A DNA stretch of 64,000 bases from Combretum micranthum (Eukaryota > Streptophyta > Magnoliopsida > Myrtales > Combretaceae), in NCBI GenBank assembly GCA_024138025.1, contig JAMXBD010000233.1, positions 1,116,001 to 1,180,000 on the forward strand, given 5' to 3'. Numbering within the stretch: position 1 is the stretch's first letter; each line of letters begins with the position of its first letter. The notes beneath the pieces are model-generated. The model ran no database searches. It was not told the DNA's origin and was given only the letters and a program-made list of their open reading frames with translations. This document shows, piece after piece, positions 1-12,129 of the stretch. Both the position numbers and the translations under genes were made by a program.

Positions 1-469
1 AGTACGTAGATACATCAAAGGTGACATAAAAAATGAAAAAAAAAACTTCTTTTATTTTTAGATTGAATCGATTTATCGTTTATTGTAAATTTTAACGGTA
101 AGTTATAATATCGTAGTTTGTACATTAGTAAAATTTTGAGCATAAAAATGGATAAACTTTAAATTAAAATTAAAGTAGTAACTAAATGGTTTTAATAGGA
201 TAGCCTATGAATCCAAACAATCTCTGGTTTATCAAATTTTGTTTTAAAGTCTATTTTTTTCTCATACTAGTGGCTAAGTTAGGATTAACCAACTCATTGA
301 TCATAACTTACAATTTTTCCTAACTTTAGTCAGATAGCGACTCCTACAATTTTTTCAAAAAAGAAAATTTTTATAGTTCCTAGTCAAAGGTTTGTATCAA
401 ATGGATTAGGGTTTGATATGAATCAAATTAAAAGAAATAACACCTGAAATGAAAAATCCAGGCTCGACA
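1..469 (+). repeat. 5' LTR (3' part only) of a Tat/Ogre-like LTR element
   Basis: This segment is directly repeated at about 6060-6531, with the same order of sub-motifs and scattered substitutions. It ends in CA at 468-469 and is followed within a few bases by a primer-binding site. Only the last ~470 bp are in the window; by comparison with the other copy the LTR should be about 2.2 kb, so most of it lies to the left. The two copies differ at many positions, which suggests an old insertion. Confidence 0.8.
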
Positions 470-472
470 GCT

Positions 473-490
473 TGGCAACCCCACTAGGGA
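473..490 (+). other. Primer-binding site, Tat/Ogre type
   Basis: TGGCAACCCCACTAGGGA starts three bases after the LTR end. It closely resembles the TGGCGACTCCACTGGGGA-type site that I recall as typical of Tat/Ogre Gypsy elements (tRNA-Arg primed). It sets the + orientation of the element. Confidence 0.7.
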
Positions 491-3439
491 TGCCTTTTTT
501 TTTTTTTTTCAGAGGGCTAGCCATCCAAAATTCATAGATTTAAAGTTTATTCTTTTTTTGCTCATTCATGTATATTATACAAATAATAATTAATTTGCAA
601 ATAGTTGTACTAATCTTTTTCTCTAAGTGACGTAGAAAAAAATGAAAATTTTGTAAATAGCCCTAATAGGGGCACATGATACCTTTGGGGTTAGGGTTGG
701 GTAAGGTAGGGGGTATTTATGAAATATGTGCGCTAGATATGATTAAAACCATACCGTTTTAAGATCCTAAGTTGGGAGTTCACTAGTAAGATCCGAGGGT
801 TGTGGCTTTTCACTCTCTAATTCATGAAATAACCGCTTGCTCTAGTTTAGTATTAATTTGGGATCTATTGGACCGAGGAACCTTTAGAACCCACCCAATT
901 GCATTCATAAACACATGTTGGTGATTAGATAATAATGGAGCATACATTAAGGAGTTCCAGTTTCAAATCTTTTTAAAATCCTCCCCTTTAAAATTATTTA
1001 TCTCATTTTTTTTTGTTAAAATAAAGTTTTAACTAAATTGAAAAATTTTCTAAATTACCCTACTACTAATTAGCTGTCAACCTCTAAATCTGCATTTGTG
1101 TGAATTGCATGTATAATATGTAATGTGAATAATTTATCGTACTTTGCAAATACTAGCTTGTTGTTAGTATTATAGTTATCTGTATATAGTTCAAAAACAT
1201 AACAATAAAATGCTAAACTTGTAAATTATTTTGAATAAAAAAAAAGATAAAAAGATTTTTTTTTACTCATGTAAAATACTGTACATCATTGTGATATAAA
1301 AGAAATCTGTATATAATATAATTATCATTAATCTTGTTTTTTTTTCCATTTTTTGTAAATATATAAATTCACAAAAAAAAAACTAAACTTGCAAATACTC
1401 TCTAGATTATATATATCATAATAAAGTAAATACAAAACTTGTATATAAAAGTTCTTAAAAAAATGTATAGTAAACTTGTAAATATTTGTAAGTTGTAAAT
1501 AATTCTATCGTCTATCAGATTAATTCCTCTTTTAGATAGTTTTAGGTTCTTTTCAATTAAAATCACTCTTTATCATAAGTATTCCACTCATTTAAAATCA
1601 AGTCTGTCATTCTGTAAATGTAAGTCTCTATTCATGAATATTTAAAAAAAAAAGTCATCATTACTTTTTACAATTATTAACAAAAAATAATAAAAGAAAA
1701 ATGCTAACTTATGAAATAGGTTTTGGCTTGAAATTTTCAAAAAAAAAAAAAAAGAAAAGAAAGAAAAGAAATACCTTTGTCAATAAATTCCCACTTTAGA
1801 TTGTAAGATGTGGTTCATCCATCCCTCTTTGTAAATATCGGTTATCATTTCTATAAATTAGTTTTCTAATAAACAGAAAAAAGTTTTTCCAAAAAAAAAA
1901 AAAATAGCAAATGAGTAATTTGCATAGGTAGGGATCCTTTGAATTCTAAGCCCAATGACCACTCACTTTAGGCTAAAGTTGAACTATAAATAAAAAGAGA
2001 TCAAAAATATGTGGCAACCAAAAGGACTTGATAATTTGCTAATTAGGGACATTTGTTGGGCTTAATTTCTAAATATAAAACCAATACAAAAAGGGCATTT
2101 AGTAAATTATCTTGAGGCAATTGAAAAGTGGATGATTGAAAACCAAGAACGATACTTCCTTATTTTAAAAAGTCTAGGATGAAAAGAGACAAGATAAATA
2201 CTAAATACTAACCCTAAACACTCAAGAGCAGAGTGACACTAAAAGGAGGAAATGGACTCATACCTTAAAGGAGGTTTGCCTTAAATTTGACATTTGTGTC
2301 AAAATGACATTAGGCAATCATTTCAATATATCAAACACACTTATCCCTTGCTAACCCATTTGAGCCTACTAAGGAGGTCTTTTTAAAGTAAACCTTGTCA
2401 AGAACCACCCACAATGAGGCAATTCAAGGTTATGGTCATTAATAAGGAGAAAAAAGGATTAACTAATGTGTGCTCCCCTAGTTGTATCAATTCGAAAGCA
2501 ATCAATTGATATAAATAATTCATCTCCTTTCAAAGGAAGAGGAGACTCTATTTCAAAACTGTACACAACCTATACACGTTGAGTTATAAGCCATCTAATG
2601 AAAGTTGAAGAAACATAAATCACGTTGAATTCATGTTCAAGAAGAAAGAAGAAGGAGAAGAAGAACAAAAAAGAAGAAACTAAATTGGATTAGAAAAGAA
2701 AACCAAAGAGAAAAAAATGAGAGAGAGAGAAGAAAAATGAAGAGCATTCAAACAGGGTGATCATGCCTAAGGATTGGAGGCACATGCTCAAAGCACGAAA
2801 CCACCAAAACCTATTAACCCTTAATGTCCAAGGACTACAACATAATTATATCATTTATCCACCCACAATACCATCCCTTTACAGACTCTTCATATTATAG
2901 GACTTGATTTATTAATGCTCTTAAAACTAGGGACAAGGGCATTATTAATTTTCCTTAAGGATTCTTGATTTGTCAACTCGAGAAGTGTTGAAGATAAACT
3001 TCAAAATGGCCTATGTATATGGTATCCCTTTTGATCGAAGCCAAAAACCAAAAGCCTATATTACAGTTTAAAAAAGACTTAATAAATCGACCAATATATA
3101 TCACTTATAAGTCATATTGTAATTTTTGAAATCCGAGTCAAATATGTGAAAACAAGCCTAAAAGAGCATAAGGAATTCTTCTTGGACTAGACAATTTAGA
3201 ACGAGATAATTATCTCTAGGTTCAAAAATCATCCACAGGGCCATGGAAAATCATTTACCCCAATTTAAAGGTATTAGCATCCAGTTTAAGACTTTGGAAA
3301 AAAAAATGAGAGTTTCAATAAAAAAAAAAAATTACTTATAGGTCTAAGAAGTTTAGTCATCTTCCCTCTCGTTAAGTTTTGAAGAACTGTAATTATCTTA
3401 TCAAACCTTTAGAAACTTTAGCTATCTTATGGATTCTTT

Positions 3440-3790
3440 AGGACCATCAGTAGTCCCATAAAGATTTCAACAGCTTAAGTTGTCTTATAGAGCCTTCAAG
3501 AACTCTAGCTATCTTATAAAGTCTTTAGGATCGTCAGTTGTCCCATAAAGATTTCAAGAGCTTAAGTTCTCCTATAAAACTCTCAGGAATTTCAGCTATC
3601 TTATAAAATCTTTAGGACTGTTAGTTGTCCCATAAAGCTTTTAGGAACTATAGTTATCATATAAAGTTCTTAGGAACTTTAACTATCTTATAGATTCTTT
3701 AGGACCCCCAATAGTCCCATGAAGATTTCAAGAGTTTTGATTATCTTATGAAACCATTAGTAAACTTTAGTTATCTTGTAGAGATTCTTA
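3440..3790 (+). repeat. 87-bp tandem repeat, four clear units
   Basis: Units begin at 3440, 3527, 3614 and 3701, each exactly 87 bp apart, with a fifth starting near 3788. Each begins with a variant of TTTAGGACCNTCAGTAGTCCCAT, continues with AAGATTTCAAGAG, and contains GAACTTTAGCTATCTTAT-like subrepeats of about half the unit. More degenerate related units extend from about 3340 to 4040. Ogre elements are known for tandem repeats near the 3' LTR, which matches this position. Confidence 0.85.
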
Positions 3791-4300
3791 AGATCTTTAG
3801 GAACTTTAGTCATCCTTTGAGAACTTTAGGAACCACTGTATTCCTATAATGGAGCTTTGGTTATACTCTGAATATAAGAGCATTAACCATCTTACAAAAG
3901 TTAAGAACTTCTTTAGTCATCTTTTGAGAATTCTAAGAACCATTGTATTTCTATGTTTAAGAAATTTGGTTACCCTGAGTAAATCTTAGGAACTTCAGTA
4001 TTCCTATGTTAGGAATTTCAGTTATCCTTCATAATTTGTCAAATGCCAGCTTAAGGAGTGCCTATCCAAACCAAGTGCTAGCTTAAGGAGCACACTTGCA
4101 CCAAATAACAAGTCAACTCATGGGGCGTTTCTCCAAAGTCATTGAGAAAGCACAGTCAAGGGATCTACGTCATGTAATCATAATTCCTTATGAATTTATG
4201 TAGTGCCCATTATCTACCTTTAGTTTGCCCTAAACTTTCAAAAGCCAGAAATGGGATCTCTCTTTTTATCTTTGCGGTAAAGTTTTTATCAAACATCACT

Positions 4301-4315
4301 ACAAAGATGGGCGGC
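4301..4315 (+). other. Polypurine tract of the Tat/Ogre-like element
   Basis: ACAAAGATGGGCGGC lies directly before the LTR start TGTAGATACCCC. Position and purine richness fit the plus-strand primer. Confidence 0.65.
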
Positions 4316-5178
4316 TGTAGATACCCCATTTTTGCCTATTTAAGGCTTCAATTGATGGTAAAAATTAATATTATATTAAGCCTACAAATTACAATAATAA
4401 AAGGAAAATAGAAATAATAATACAAAAGTATATAATTAAGTAACAAACAAAAATAATATGAGCTTGATATAGTACTAATTTTAATTATAGAATTTTTTTT
4501 ACGCAATTAAATACCCTATACGCATGAGCCTATTTGATTGGACCCATTTTTAAAAGCCTTAAGTATTAGTTTTGTGCAAACTAAAACCAAGGCAGAAGAC
4601 GATGGCTTGGTGATAAAACCACACATATGCAAAGGAAGGACCAGGGTTTGATTTTGCGTGAGGACGAAACCTTTTTTTCGCTTAGCATGTGGGATACATT
4701 TGCCCACGTATGGCCGCGCATATGATGCACGTGGGGAACATGCATGTCATCTTCCCTAATTTAACGCCCATTTTTGCTCACACAATATGGCTGTTTCAAT
4801 GTCATTTTTTACCTATTTTGGCTTCTTTTTTCACCAAATTGAGGAAGAGAGTTGAAAAACATGGGATACTATGAATTTGGATAAAAAAAAAAAAAAGTAG
4901 TTCTAAATCTTGTGATTTGGTGTTCAATCCTTTAACCAAATTTGGTGAAAAATCTGTTTTTAGATGCAAAACAAAAGTTCGAATTTCGAAATTAATCTTC
5001 CACATAGCTTCGAAAAGCACATGTTTGAACCATTTTGAACATGTTGTTATCCTTCCTGATGTTCATTAAGCTCGAAAGCTACAAAAATGCGTTCAACCAA
5101 GCTTGCGAAGCTTGAGTTCGCGCGTGCTTTGTCTTTGAAATTGTTGGCTGTAGTCCACCTAACCCAATCCTTAACTAA

Positions 5179-5186
5179 TATAAATA
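5179..5186 (+). promoter_or_regulatory. TATA box in the Tat/Ogre-like LTR
   Basis: TATAAATA lies about 860 bp into the LTR, followed by a C-rich stretch (GCGCTCAAGTCCTTCATCC) suitable for initiation. This is consistent with a U3/R promoter, but no transcript evidence is available. Confidence 0.45.
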
Positions 5187-5823
5187 GCGCTCAAGTCCTT
5201 CATCCATGGCATCAGAAACAACAATCACAATAGAAATCCACTCAAAAAACTCAAATTCGAAGTTCATAGAAAACTAGCTTTTCAATTCAAGAATATTGAA
5301 TATGAAGTTTTCAAAGTGTTTTCGATCATTTTGGGTATTCTAGAAAGCTTTAGGTAAGTCTAAGCTTTGATTTGATAGCTTCAAATCAATCCTAGAATGG
5401 TGCCACCATCTTCAATGAAGTTAAATTGCTAGTTGTCACCAAGTGAAGTCAAAACCACCATCAAAGGTTGATCTTGATCAAAATTAAGCCTACCAGAGTT
5501 TTCAACACATCCCAGAGACTCTGTCTGACATCGTCATCAACCACTAGCACTACCGAAACAATGATTTCTCTTTTGTTGGTCACCCTTAAGCAAGTTAAGT
5601 GATTTTACCCGAAATCCGATCCGAACCTGTGCTTAGATCCACCTTTGACCCGCCCCTGATCCTATTCTAGGTAAGTTTTTCTATTTTTGATTTACTTAAT
5701 TAAAATGATTAAAATTAAAAATTAAAACACCCATAAATAGAAAAAATAATATGGAATCAGTTTTATGTTAAAGTAACAAAGTGTCAAAAATAAAAAATGT
5801 AATAAGTAGTACGAATGTATTAA

Positions 5824-5847
5824 TATATATATATATATATATATATA
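5824..5847. repeat. (TA)n microsatellite
   Basis: An uninterrupted TA dinucleotide run of 12 units lies inside the 3' LTR. Confidence 0.95.
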
Positions 5848-6531
5848 AACCTTTCTGATGCATAGAAAACCCTATTTTCTAAAATTAAAAATAAAAAATC
5901 AACTTGATAGCATGTAGGGCCATACATAAAAAAAATTCATTTTATAAAAATTGAAAATTTAAAGAACTAAAATCGAAAATAGTTTGAAATACTAAAAAGA
6001 ACCAACACATTAATTTTTTTCTAAAAAGAACTACGTGCGATTTGATCCCAATTAGCGAGTACATAGGCACTTCCAAGGCGACATAAAAAATGAGAAAAAA
6101 AAACCCTCTTTTATTTTTATATTGAATTGATTCATTATTTATTGTAAATTTTAATAGTAAATTGTAAATATCATAGTTTGTACATTAGTAAAATTTTGAG
6201 CATAAAAGGGATAAGCTTTATATTAAGAATTAAGATGGTAACCAAATGGTCTTAATAGGATAGCCCCTAAATCCAAAAAAACTGTGGTTTATCAAATTTT
6301 GTTTTAAAATCTATTTTTTCATAGACTAGTGGCTAGGTTAGAATCAACCAATCCATAGATCCAAACTTACAATTTTTCCTAACTTTAGTCAAGTGGAGGC
6401 TCTTACAAATTTTTCAAAAAAGTAAATTTCTTTTAATTCCTAGTTAAGGTTTTGTATCAAATGAGTTAGGGTTTGATACTAATCAAATTAAAAGAAATAA
6501 AATAAAAAAAATGAAAAATCCAGGTTCGATA

Positions 6532-7196
6532 GTACCCAGCATTAATATATATATATATAAGTACTTTGTATACATATTTGTTTTTATGGAGTCATGACTT
6601 ACTCTAGGTTTAGGACTAGTTGCAAATGGTTCAAAATTGTGTTGTTTGCCTAGCTAATTATAGATAATAATGTGTGGTTTCTGCATAAGTTATTAGGTTA
6701 CATGTGAATTTATATGATATTTGTTTATGTGCATGTGGTTGTGGTATGGCGTACTGAGTTTTTGGCGCTCACTCCTTTGTTTTTAAGTATAGGTGATGAT
6801 CTAGTAGTGTTCGATTTATTAGCCTATGATGTATTCGGGGATTATGGGGATGATGATAGTGGAGCTGACTTTCTAGCTGATTTTAGATATTTTGGATTGA
6901 AGATAGCTAGAGTTGAAGACCTTATAAAACTTTAAATAGTTTTTTATGATCCTGAAATTTTTATGAGACCTTTTCTTATGATGTTTTAAGTTTATTGTAA
7001 ATTGGCTTTTGATATATGCCAACTAAGTTGTTCATAAGTTTTGTTATTCAATAATGTTTTAACAGTCCCCCAAAATGTGAGATATTGATTTATATGGAAT
7101 TTACGATTGTGGATTAGTAAAATAATAGCCTTAGCGTATCCATATCTAATGAAAATAAGTGATGGGCTAATAACGCTTTTAGTTTATGGCATTACA
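6532..7196 (+). repeat. Probable 3' remnant of the 5' LTR of chromovirus element A
   Basis: The stretch ends in ATTACA at 7196, eight bases before a tRNA-iMet-type PBS, so it is best explained as the end of element A's 5' LTR. Its upstream part is missing because the Tat/Ogre-like element ends at 6531 and probably inserted here. No homology to the 195 bp of A's 3' LTR that survives (16722-16916) is expected, since those are opposite ends of the LTR. A short open frame at 6714-6935 has no recognisable domain. Confidence 0.4.
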
Positions 7197-7203
7197 TCTT
7201 AAG

Positions 7204-7215
7204 TGGTATCAAAGC
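7204..7215 (+). other. Primer-binding site of element A (tRNA-iMet type)
   Basis: TGGTATCAAAGC differs by one base from TGGTATCAGAGC, the usual initiator-Met PBS of plant Gypsy and Copia elements. Confidence 0.65.
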
Positions 7216-7402
7216 TAGATCATAAATCTTGCTAGATCTAAGTTATGAACTTCTTAAGACAATGAGCAATAATGAGTGGGGTAGCAAATAGTTGGGATAG
7301 TTTGTCTAGTTAAAATTGTTGTTTGGTAGTTTTCTATAGTTTTTGTTCCTCTTAACCTATTATATCTCTGTTCTAATGTTTTATGTGTTCATCTTTATTG
7401 GA

Positions 7403-7436
7403 ATGCCACCTAGAAGAAGAGCATTTAATGTTGTTT
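7403..7436 (+). pseudogene. 5' end of gag of element A, interrupted
   Basis: The ATG at 7403 opens MPPRRRAFN, similar to the basic Gag N-terminus (MPPRR...) common in plant chromoviruses. After 11-12 codons the frame runs into an unrelated sequence beginning TGTCACGCCCC at 7437. Gag-like sequence resumes only at about 12130. Confidence 0.5.
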
Positions 7437-10400
7437 TGTCACGCCCCAAAAGGTACCCTAAACGTGGCAGTCTGCCATAACACAATATTAAAGCTTAAGA
7501 ATGACCGCCTCAGTCACGTGAAGGCTTTCATACTATATACAAGGCATCTAACATATGGAGGAGACACATCGGAGTGATACATTTTATACTGATACAACTT
7601 GAGTAACAATGTAAAGGAAATATAATTCATTATACTTCAAATACAAATCATTATACTTCAATTACAATTCATCCATAGATTTCACTACACAAACTATTAC
7701 AAGACAATTCACAAAACCTAACTAATATCTTCAAGCATTCTTATTTCCTGCTGGAATCCTAAAGTCATATTTGGCTCCAACCATCTCGGTCCCCACTTAG
7801 CATTCTTGAGATAACATATTCATTCAAACATCTATTGGGGTATAAGCTACACTATCTTAGTGAGAATTCCCTTAATTTCGTACCATAACAAGCAAGTTAT
7901 AAATATCCATATGCCATGCATGAACAAAAACACGAACAGACAATTATATATGTGTATCCAGAACCCATACACAGAACGGATTTATACCCTCCGTATCTTA
8001 GGTTAGGGATGGTATTGAAAGTCTACACGACCGCTACTAGTCCCCAAGCCCTCGGCTCATAGCACTCGACTCAGCTAGGCTCACACATGGAATGCATCTC
8101 TGGTGCGCCTTAGTTCCTTATGAATGAGCTCTGATACAGGGTCTCATTATCCAAACGAGTCCTCCAATCGAAACGATCGACCTACGTAGAAGTAGCATAC
8201 TACCAAATGCAACATGTTCGATGCAATGCATAACCAATTTAATTTTTGCTTAGGTCAAATCATTCATTCATTCTTTAGAGTGATCAACCAATATCATACC
8301 ATAAACAGAATAATATGAACAGTGCAATTATCCAATCGAATCATGGTTTCGATATGCTTTAATATTCTTTGCCTTACATACATCAAAATCTCATCGATTA
8401 TCCCAACCCCATTCATATCGGTTTTTATCTTGTTCCTATAATTCTAATGCAACTAGCACAAGCACAAACAAGGTATCAAAATAAGAAGAAAATTCACTTG
8501 GCCATTGGATCACCAGTCTTTTAGTAAAAGTAATCCGATGGTAGGAAATCGTCGATTTTGGGGTCACCTAAAAAGGAAGAAATACCATAATAAGTATTTC
8601 ATCACTTAACTAATCCAAACTATCTTACACAAACTATCAAATTCGCAATTCTCGTCCTAAATGGGAATTCTAACTTAAAACGGTCATAACTTAGTCGTTT
8701 TAACTCGGAATTTAGCAAATTATATATCGATTTCTATCTACTTCGAAAGATATATCTAATTCTAATGTCATATTTAAGTTTTGAAAACTTTGAAGCTTCG
8801 AAAAGATCGGATCAGATCAGAACAGTAGCGAAAATCGATTTAGAAAATTGATTTTATGAAAGTTCATGAAGTTTCTACTATCCAAAGCAAGTATTCATGC
8901 AACATGAACAAGCTACTATCATTAATGATATGTCATGATATATATATATATACATGTTCTTGATGATATTGAATAAAAAAAAATTTTAGAAAACTTTTTC
9001 TTCGTAAGATTTTATGAAAAATCAACTTAGAAAGGCTAGTCTTGTATTCTTGGCAATCTCTACTTGTTTTTAGAAAAATTCCTTGATAAAATCTATTTAT
9101 TCTTGTTAAAATTGAGCCTTCATTATGTATATTCCCTAAGGCCTTTTCTTTTCAATAAAAACTCCCATTTTACACTTTGTAAACATGTTTTAAAATTAGT
9201 TCATCCCAAAATCCGAATTTTGTATAAATTGTTTTTGTGATGATTTGCTTAAGTAAAAATCATTTGATACTTAGAAAATTAAGGCTTAACCATACCTAGC
9301 CACTAAGGACTTCATTTCTTTAATAAAAATTTCATTTTGAGTTTGAAAAAAGAGGTTTCATACCATTACTCCATTATTACGAATTTCTTAAAATGACAAA
9401 CAACTCAAGTTTTCCTACTTTATTTCTACTCCTTATTCTACATATTTTTCTTAGCGAATCCCATCTTAGTTTAAAAATCATTACTTGATGACACCTATGA
9501 CCTAAACTCCTCATTTTTCATATAAAACATAAGTTTTGGAGTTGATAAATAGGTTTTTAAGGCATGGTTTTGAAACCATCCGAAATTACAAAATTTGAAT
9601 AAAACTTAAATTTCATATTTTGTAATTTCTTCCTATTTTTGAGAATCTCTACTAGTAGATCTAACATTTACTTATCAAAAACATCTCCTATTGATACCTA
9701 TTCCATAAGCCTTTCATTTTCTAAACAAATCTTTCATTTTGGTGTTGAAAAATGGGTTTTCAAAATTGGTCTTGGTTGAGATTCGAATTTACCAAATTTA
9801 TTTTTGGACATATCTTTTGATAAAATCCATCTAAACTTAGGAAAAATCATCCTTTACATATCCTATCTTAAGAGCCTTCCATTTCCTGAATAAAAACTTC
9901 ATTTTTGAGTTGTAAAACATATTTTTAAACCATGTATTGGCCTAAATCCGAAAATATGATTTTTATTTTTGAAAGTAACTTTTGAAAATCATCTTTGATT
10001 CTTGTAAAAAGAAGTCTTGATGATATACATCCACTAAACCTTCATTTTTTCAACTAAAACTCCCATTTTGAGACTTGGAAGAGGGTTTTTAAATATAGGT
10101 TTTGTCAAGATACGAATTTCACTATTTTTATTCAAGTTCAAAACTAAGATCTACACATAATATGAACATGAATATAAAAGAAATGCATGGTAGTAAGCTC
10201 TAAACTTTATAGATTTAAACATAAACATAATCAAAGTTACATAAAAAGCTAGATCTACAAAATTTAACTACTTTTAGCAAGAAAATGATAATAATACAAG
10301 AGAATAATCATGGAGAAAAGGAGTGTTTCATTTTGGCATCATCATCCTTAGCTTTTAAGCTTATGGAAGATCATATGATGCATGAAACTCTCACTATACT

Positions 10401-12096
10401 TTACCTATATCATCTATGGAAGCTTTGGACAAGAGTTTTATCCAAGGATCTTAAAGAAATACGTGTGGGAGCTCAAACAAGGAATAGGGGCAACAAGGCT
10501 TTCTTGTAAGAGCAAGAGAAATGAATAAAGAAAGAGAGGAAAAAGAGAGGAAAATTGTAAAGAATGACAAAAGGTTAATATGTAAATGAGAGAGAAAGAT
10601 AAAAATGAGTTAAAGACACATTAAATGAAGTAAAAAATAAATAAATGGGCAGCAACTAAAGGTCCTCATGGCTGACGTGAAATAGGGAAGAGAGAGAAGG
10701 AGGAGTTTGGTTTGTTTTTAACGTGAAATTGTAAAGTGTAATTAATGTGTACGTGTTGCTTCTTAAAGAAGGGTTGAAAGAGATTTATTTTAATCAATTT
10801 GGAGTATTTCAAAGGACAAAGGTAGCAAAAAAGGAGTCAAAATTTCTGCCATGAAGTGATAATGAAGTGTAGGAAGATTGAAGTGAAAAAGAAGTGATGT
10901 GTGAAAGGTATATTTAAAGGTATGGGTTTGTAAGAGTACTTTCTTAATAAATAAAATAAAAATAAGAAAATATAGAAAATGTATTCCAAATATTTATAGC
11001 AATTTTTTCATAATAAAAATAACATAATTAATTAATTTATTTTAGTGAATTATCAAATAAGTTATCGGTATGATCAAAATACGCGAATATGAGCTATAAA
11101 TGATATTTTTATAACCCGAAAAATTATAAAAAATTATTTTATGAAAATAAAAATATATTTTCAAATATTTTCAAATTATTAAATTAATTTATTTTATTTT
11201 TAGTATTGGGTCTTAAACAGAAACTGATCCTGTAAAAACCCGAAACGAATTAAATTTTAGAAAAATAGAATTTTCTATAATATATAAAATATTTATCTAA
11301 AAATATAAGGGTTTATAAGAATAATTAAATTATGTAATGAAATAGAAGTGAATAGTGCAAAAGACTAGTTAATTACCGGTAGTAATGAAATACGAATATA
11401 ATTGCAAAATCAGATAATTTTAGTTATCGAAAAATTATAAAATTGATATTTTTGAAGTCCTTATGAAAATACGAGTCTAACAGTATTAATGGTATATTTT
11501 TTATATCTCGAGCCCCGAAACACACTTTTCGAAGTCTGTATCCGAACGGGTTAGAAATAGGTCAAAAATATACCAATCTGATATTTTTAAGCGACCTTAT
11601 ATTACTACGAGCTATTCTACACTCTTAAATCACACCTCGGCCTCTAGGGCTAAGAGCACAAGATTGCCGGACTTAAACTACTGCATTCCACTTAGGGTTC
11701 TCGGGTGATTTTCCGGTTTAGATCTTTGCCAATTTGGAAACTGATGTTTTATGTTTATACAACATATTTAATTTGAGAAATTTATTTTAAATTTTATTCT
11801 TGTAAGTATTTAATATCTCTCAGCGTTTTCGAAATTCTTGAATTGAGTTAAGTTTATCGTTATTTACTTTTTAATAATTTATTTTTTGGTTCTATATAAC
11901 CTGAATTTACAATTCAGAGTTAAGTATGGAATTTTTCGTACGTAGTGTTTTTGAATTTGAAGACTGTTGAGTTCTTATTTTATTTTCAAGGAATCTCATT
12001 TTCTCAAGATTAAGAAATTTCTAGATTCGTTCGTGATTTAGGATTAGTCGAAGTTCGGTTTTAATTTGAAGTCATTTTTTTAGAGTTTAACTTCGA
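7437..12096 (+). mobile_element. ~4.7 kb non-coding insertion in gag of element A (possible solo LTR)
   Basis: It begins TGTCACGCCCC, a typical start for long plant Gypsy LTRs, and splits gag. The left end is sharp; the right end is uncertain. TGTTT precedes the insertion (7432-7436) and recurs at 12097-12101, a candidate 5-bp target duplication, but the sequence before the second copy ends in CGA rather than CA. There is no PBS, polypurine tract or protein-coding frame; the open frame at 10285-10509 has no known domain. A solo LTR is my best reading, but a different non-coding repeat is possible. Confidence 0.4.
9130..10130 (+). repeat. Six degenerate tandem units of ~160-200 bp
   Basis: A core like ATAAAAACTCCCATTTT, then GAGTTGTAAAACAGGTTTTTAAA and ATCCGAATTT, recurs with its CATTTT-like centre near 9162, 9332, 9530, 9732, 9899 and 10061. 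The spacing is 160-200 bp and the units are strongly diverged, which indicates old internal tandem amplification within the inserted LTR-like sequence. Confidence 0.6.
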
Positions 12097-12129
12097 TGTT
12101 TATTTTGGAATTATTTATTGAAATTTTAT

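Larger units (their letters stand above)
470..4315 (+). mobile_element. Non-coding internal region of the Tat/Ogre-like element (LARD-like)
   Basis: About 3.85 kb lies between PBS and polypurine tract, with no ORF resembling gag, protease, RT or integrase in any frame. It is AT-rich, with a purine-rich GAAGAA stretch at about 2640-2740, several poly-A/T runs, and a tandem-repeat block at 3340-4040. Large LTRs, a PBS, a PPT and no coding capacity fit a large retrotransposon derivative that depends on an autonomous partner. An alternative is an autonomous element whose coding part was deleted, but no coding remnant is visible. Confidence 0.7.
4316..6531 (+). repeat. 3' LTR of the Tat/Ogre-like element
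   Basis: It starts TGTAGATACCCCATTTTTGCC, a start I associate with plant Tat-lineage LTRs, and ends near GGTTCGATA, where the 5' copy reads GGCTCGACA; the terminal CA has decayed to TA. Length is 2216 bp. Its last ~470 bp are the direct repeat of 1-469. The five bases after it (GTACC, 6532-6536) would be the target duplication, but the matching copy is left of the window. Confidence 0.75.

Noticed and set aside
3440..3790. CRISPR-like regular spacing
   Set aside because: Whole units are similar with no conserved repeat plus unique spacers, and the context is a plant retroelement.
6714..6935. 73-aa open frame with acidic stretch
   Set aside because: It lies in a probable LTR remnant, with no domain or codon bias to support it.
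10285..10509. 74-aa open frame
   Set aside because: It lies inside a non-coding LTR-like insertion with no recognisable motif.
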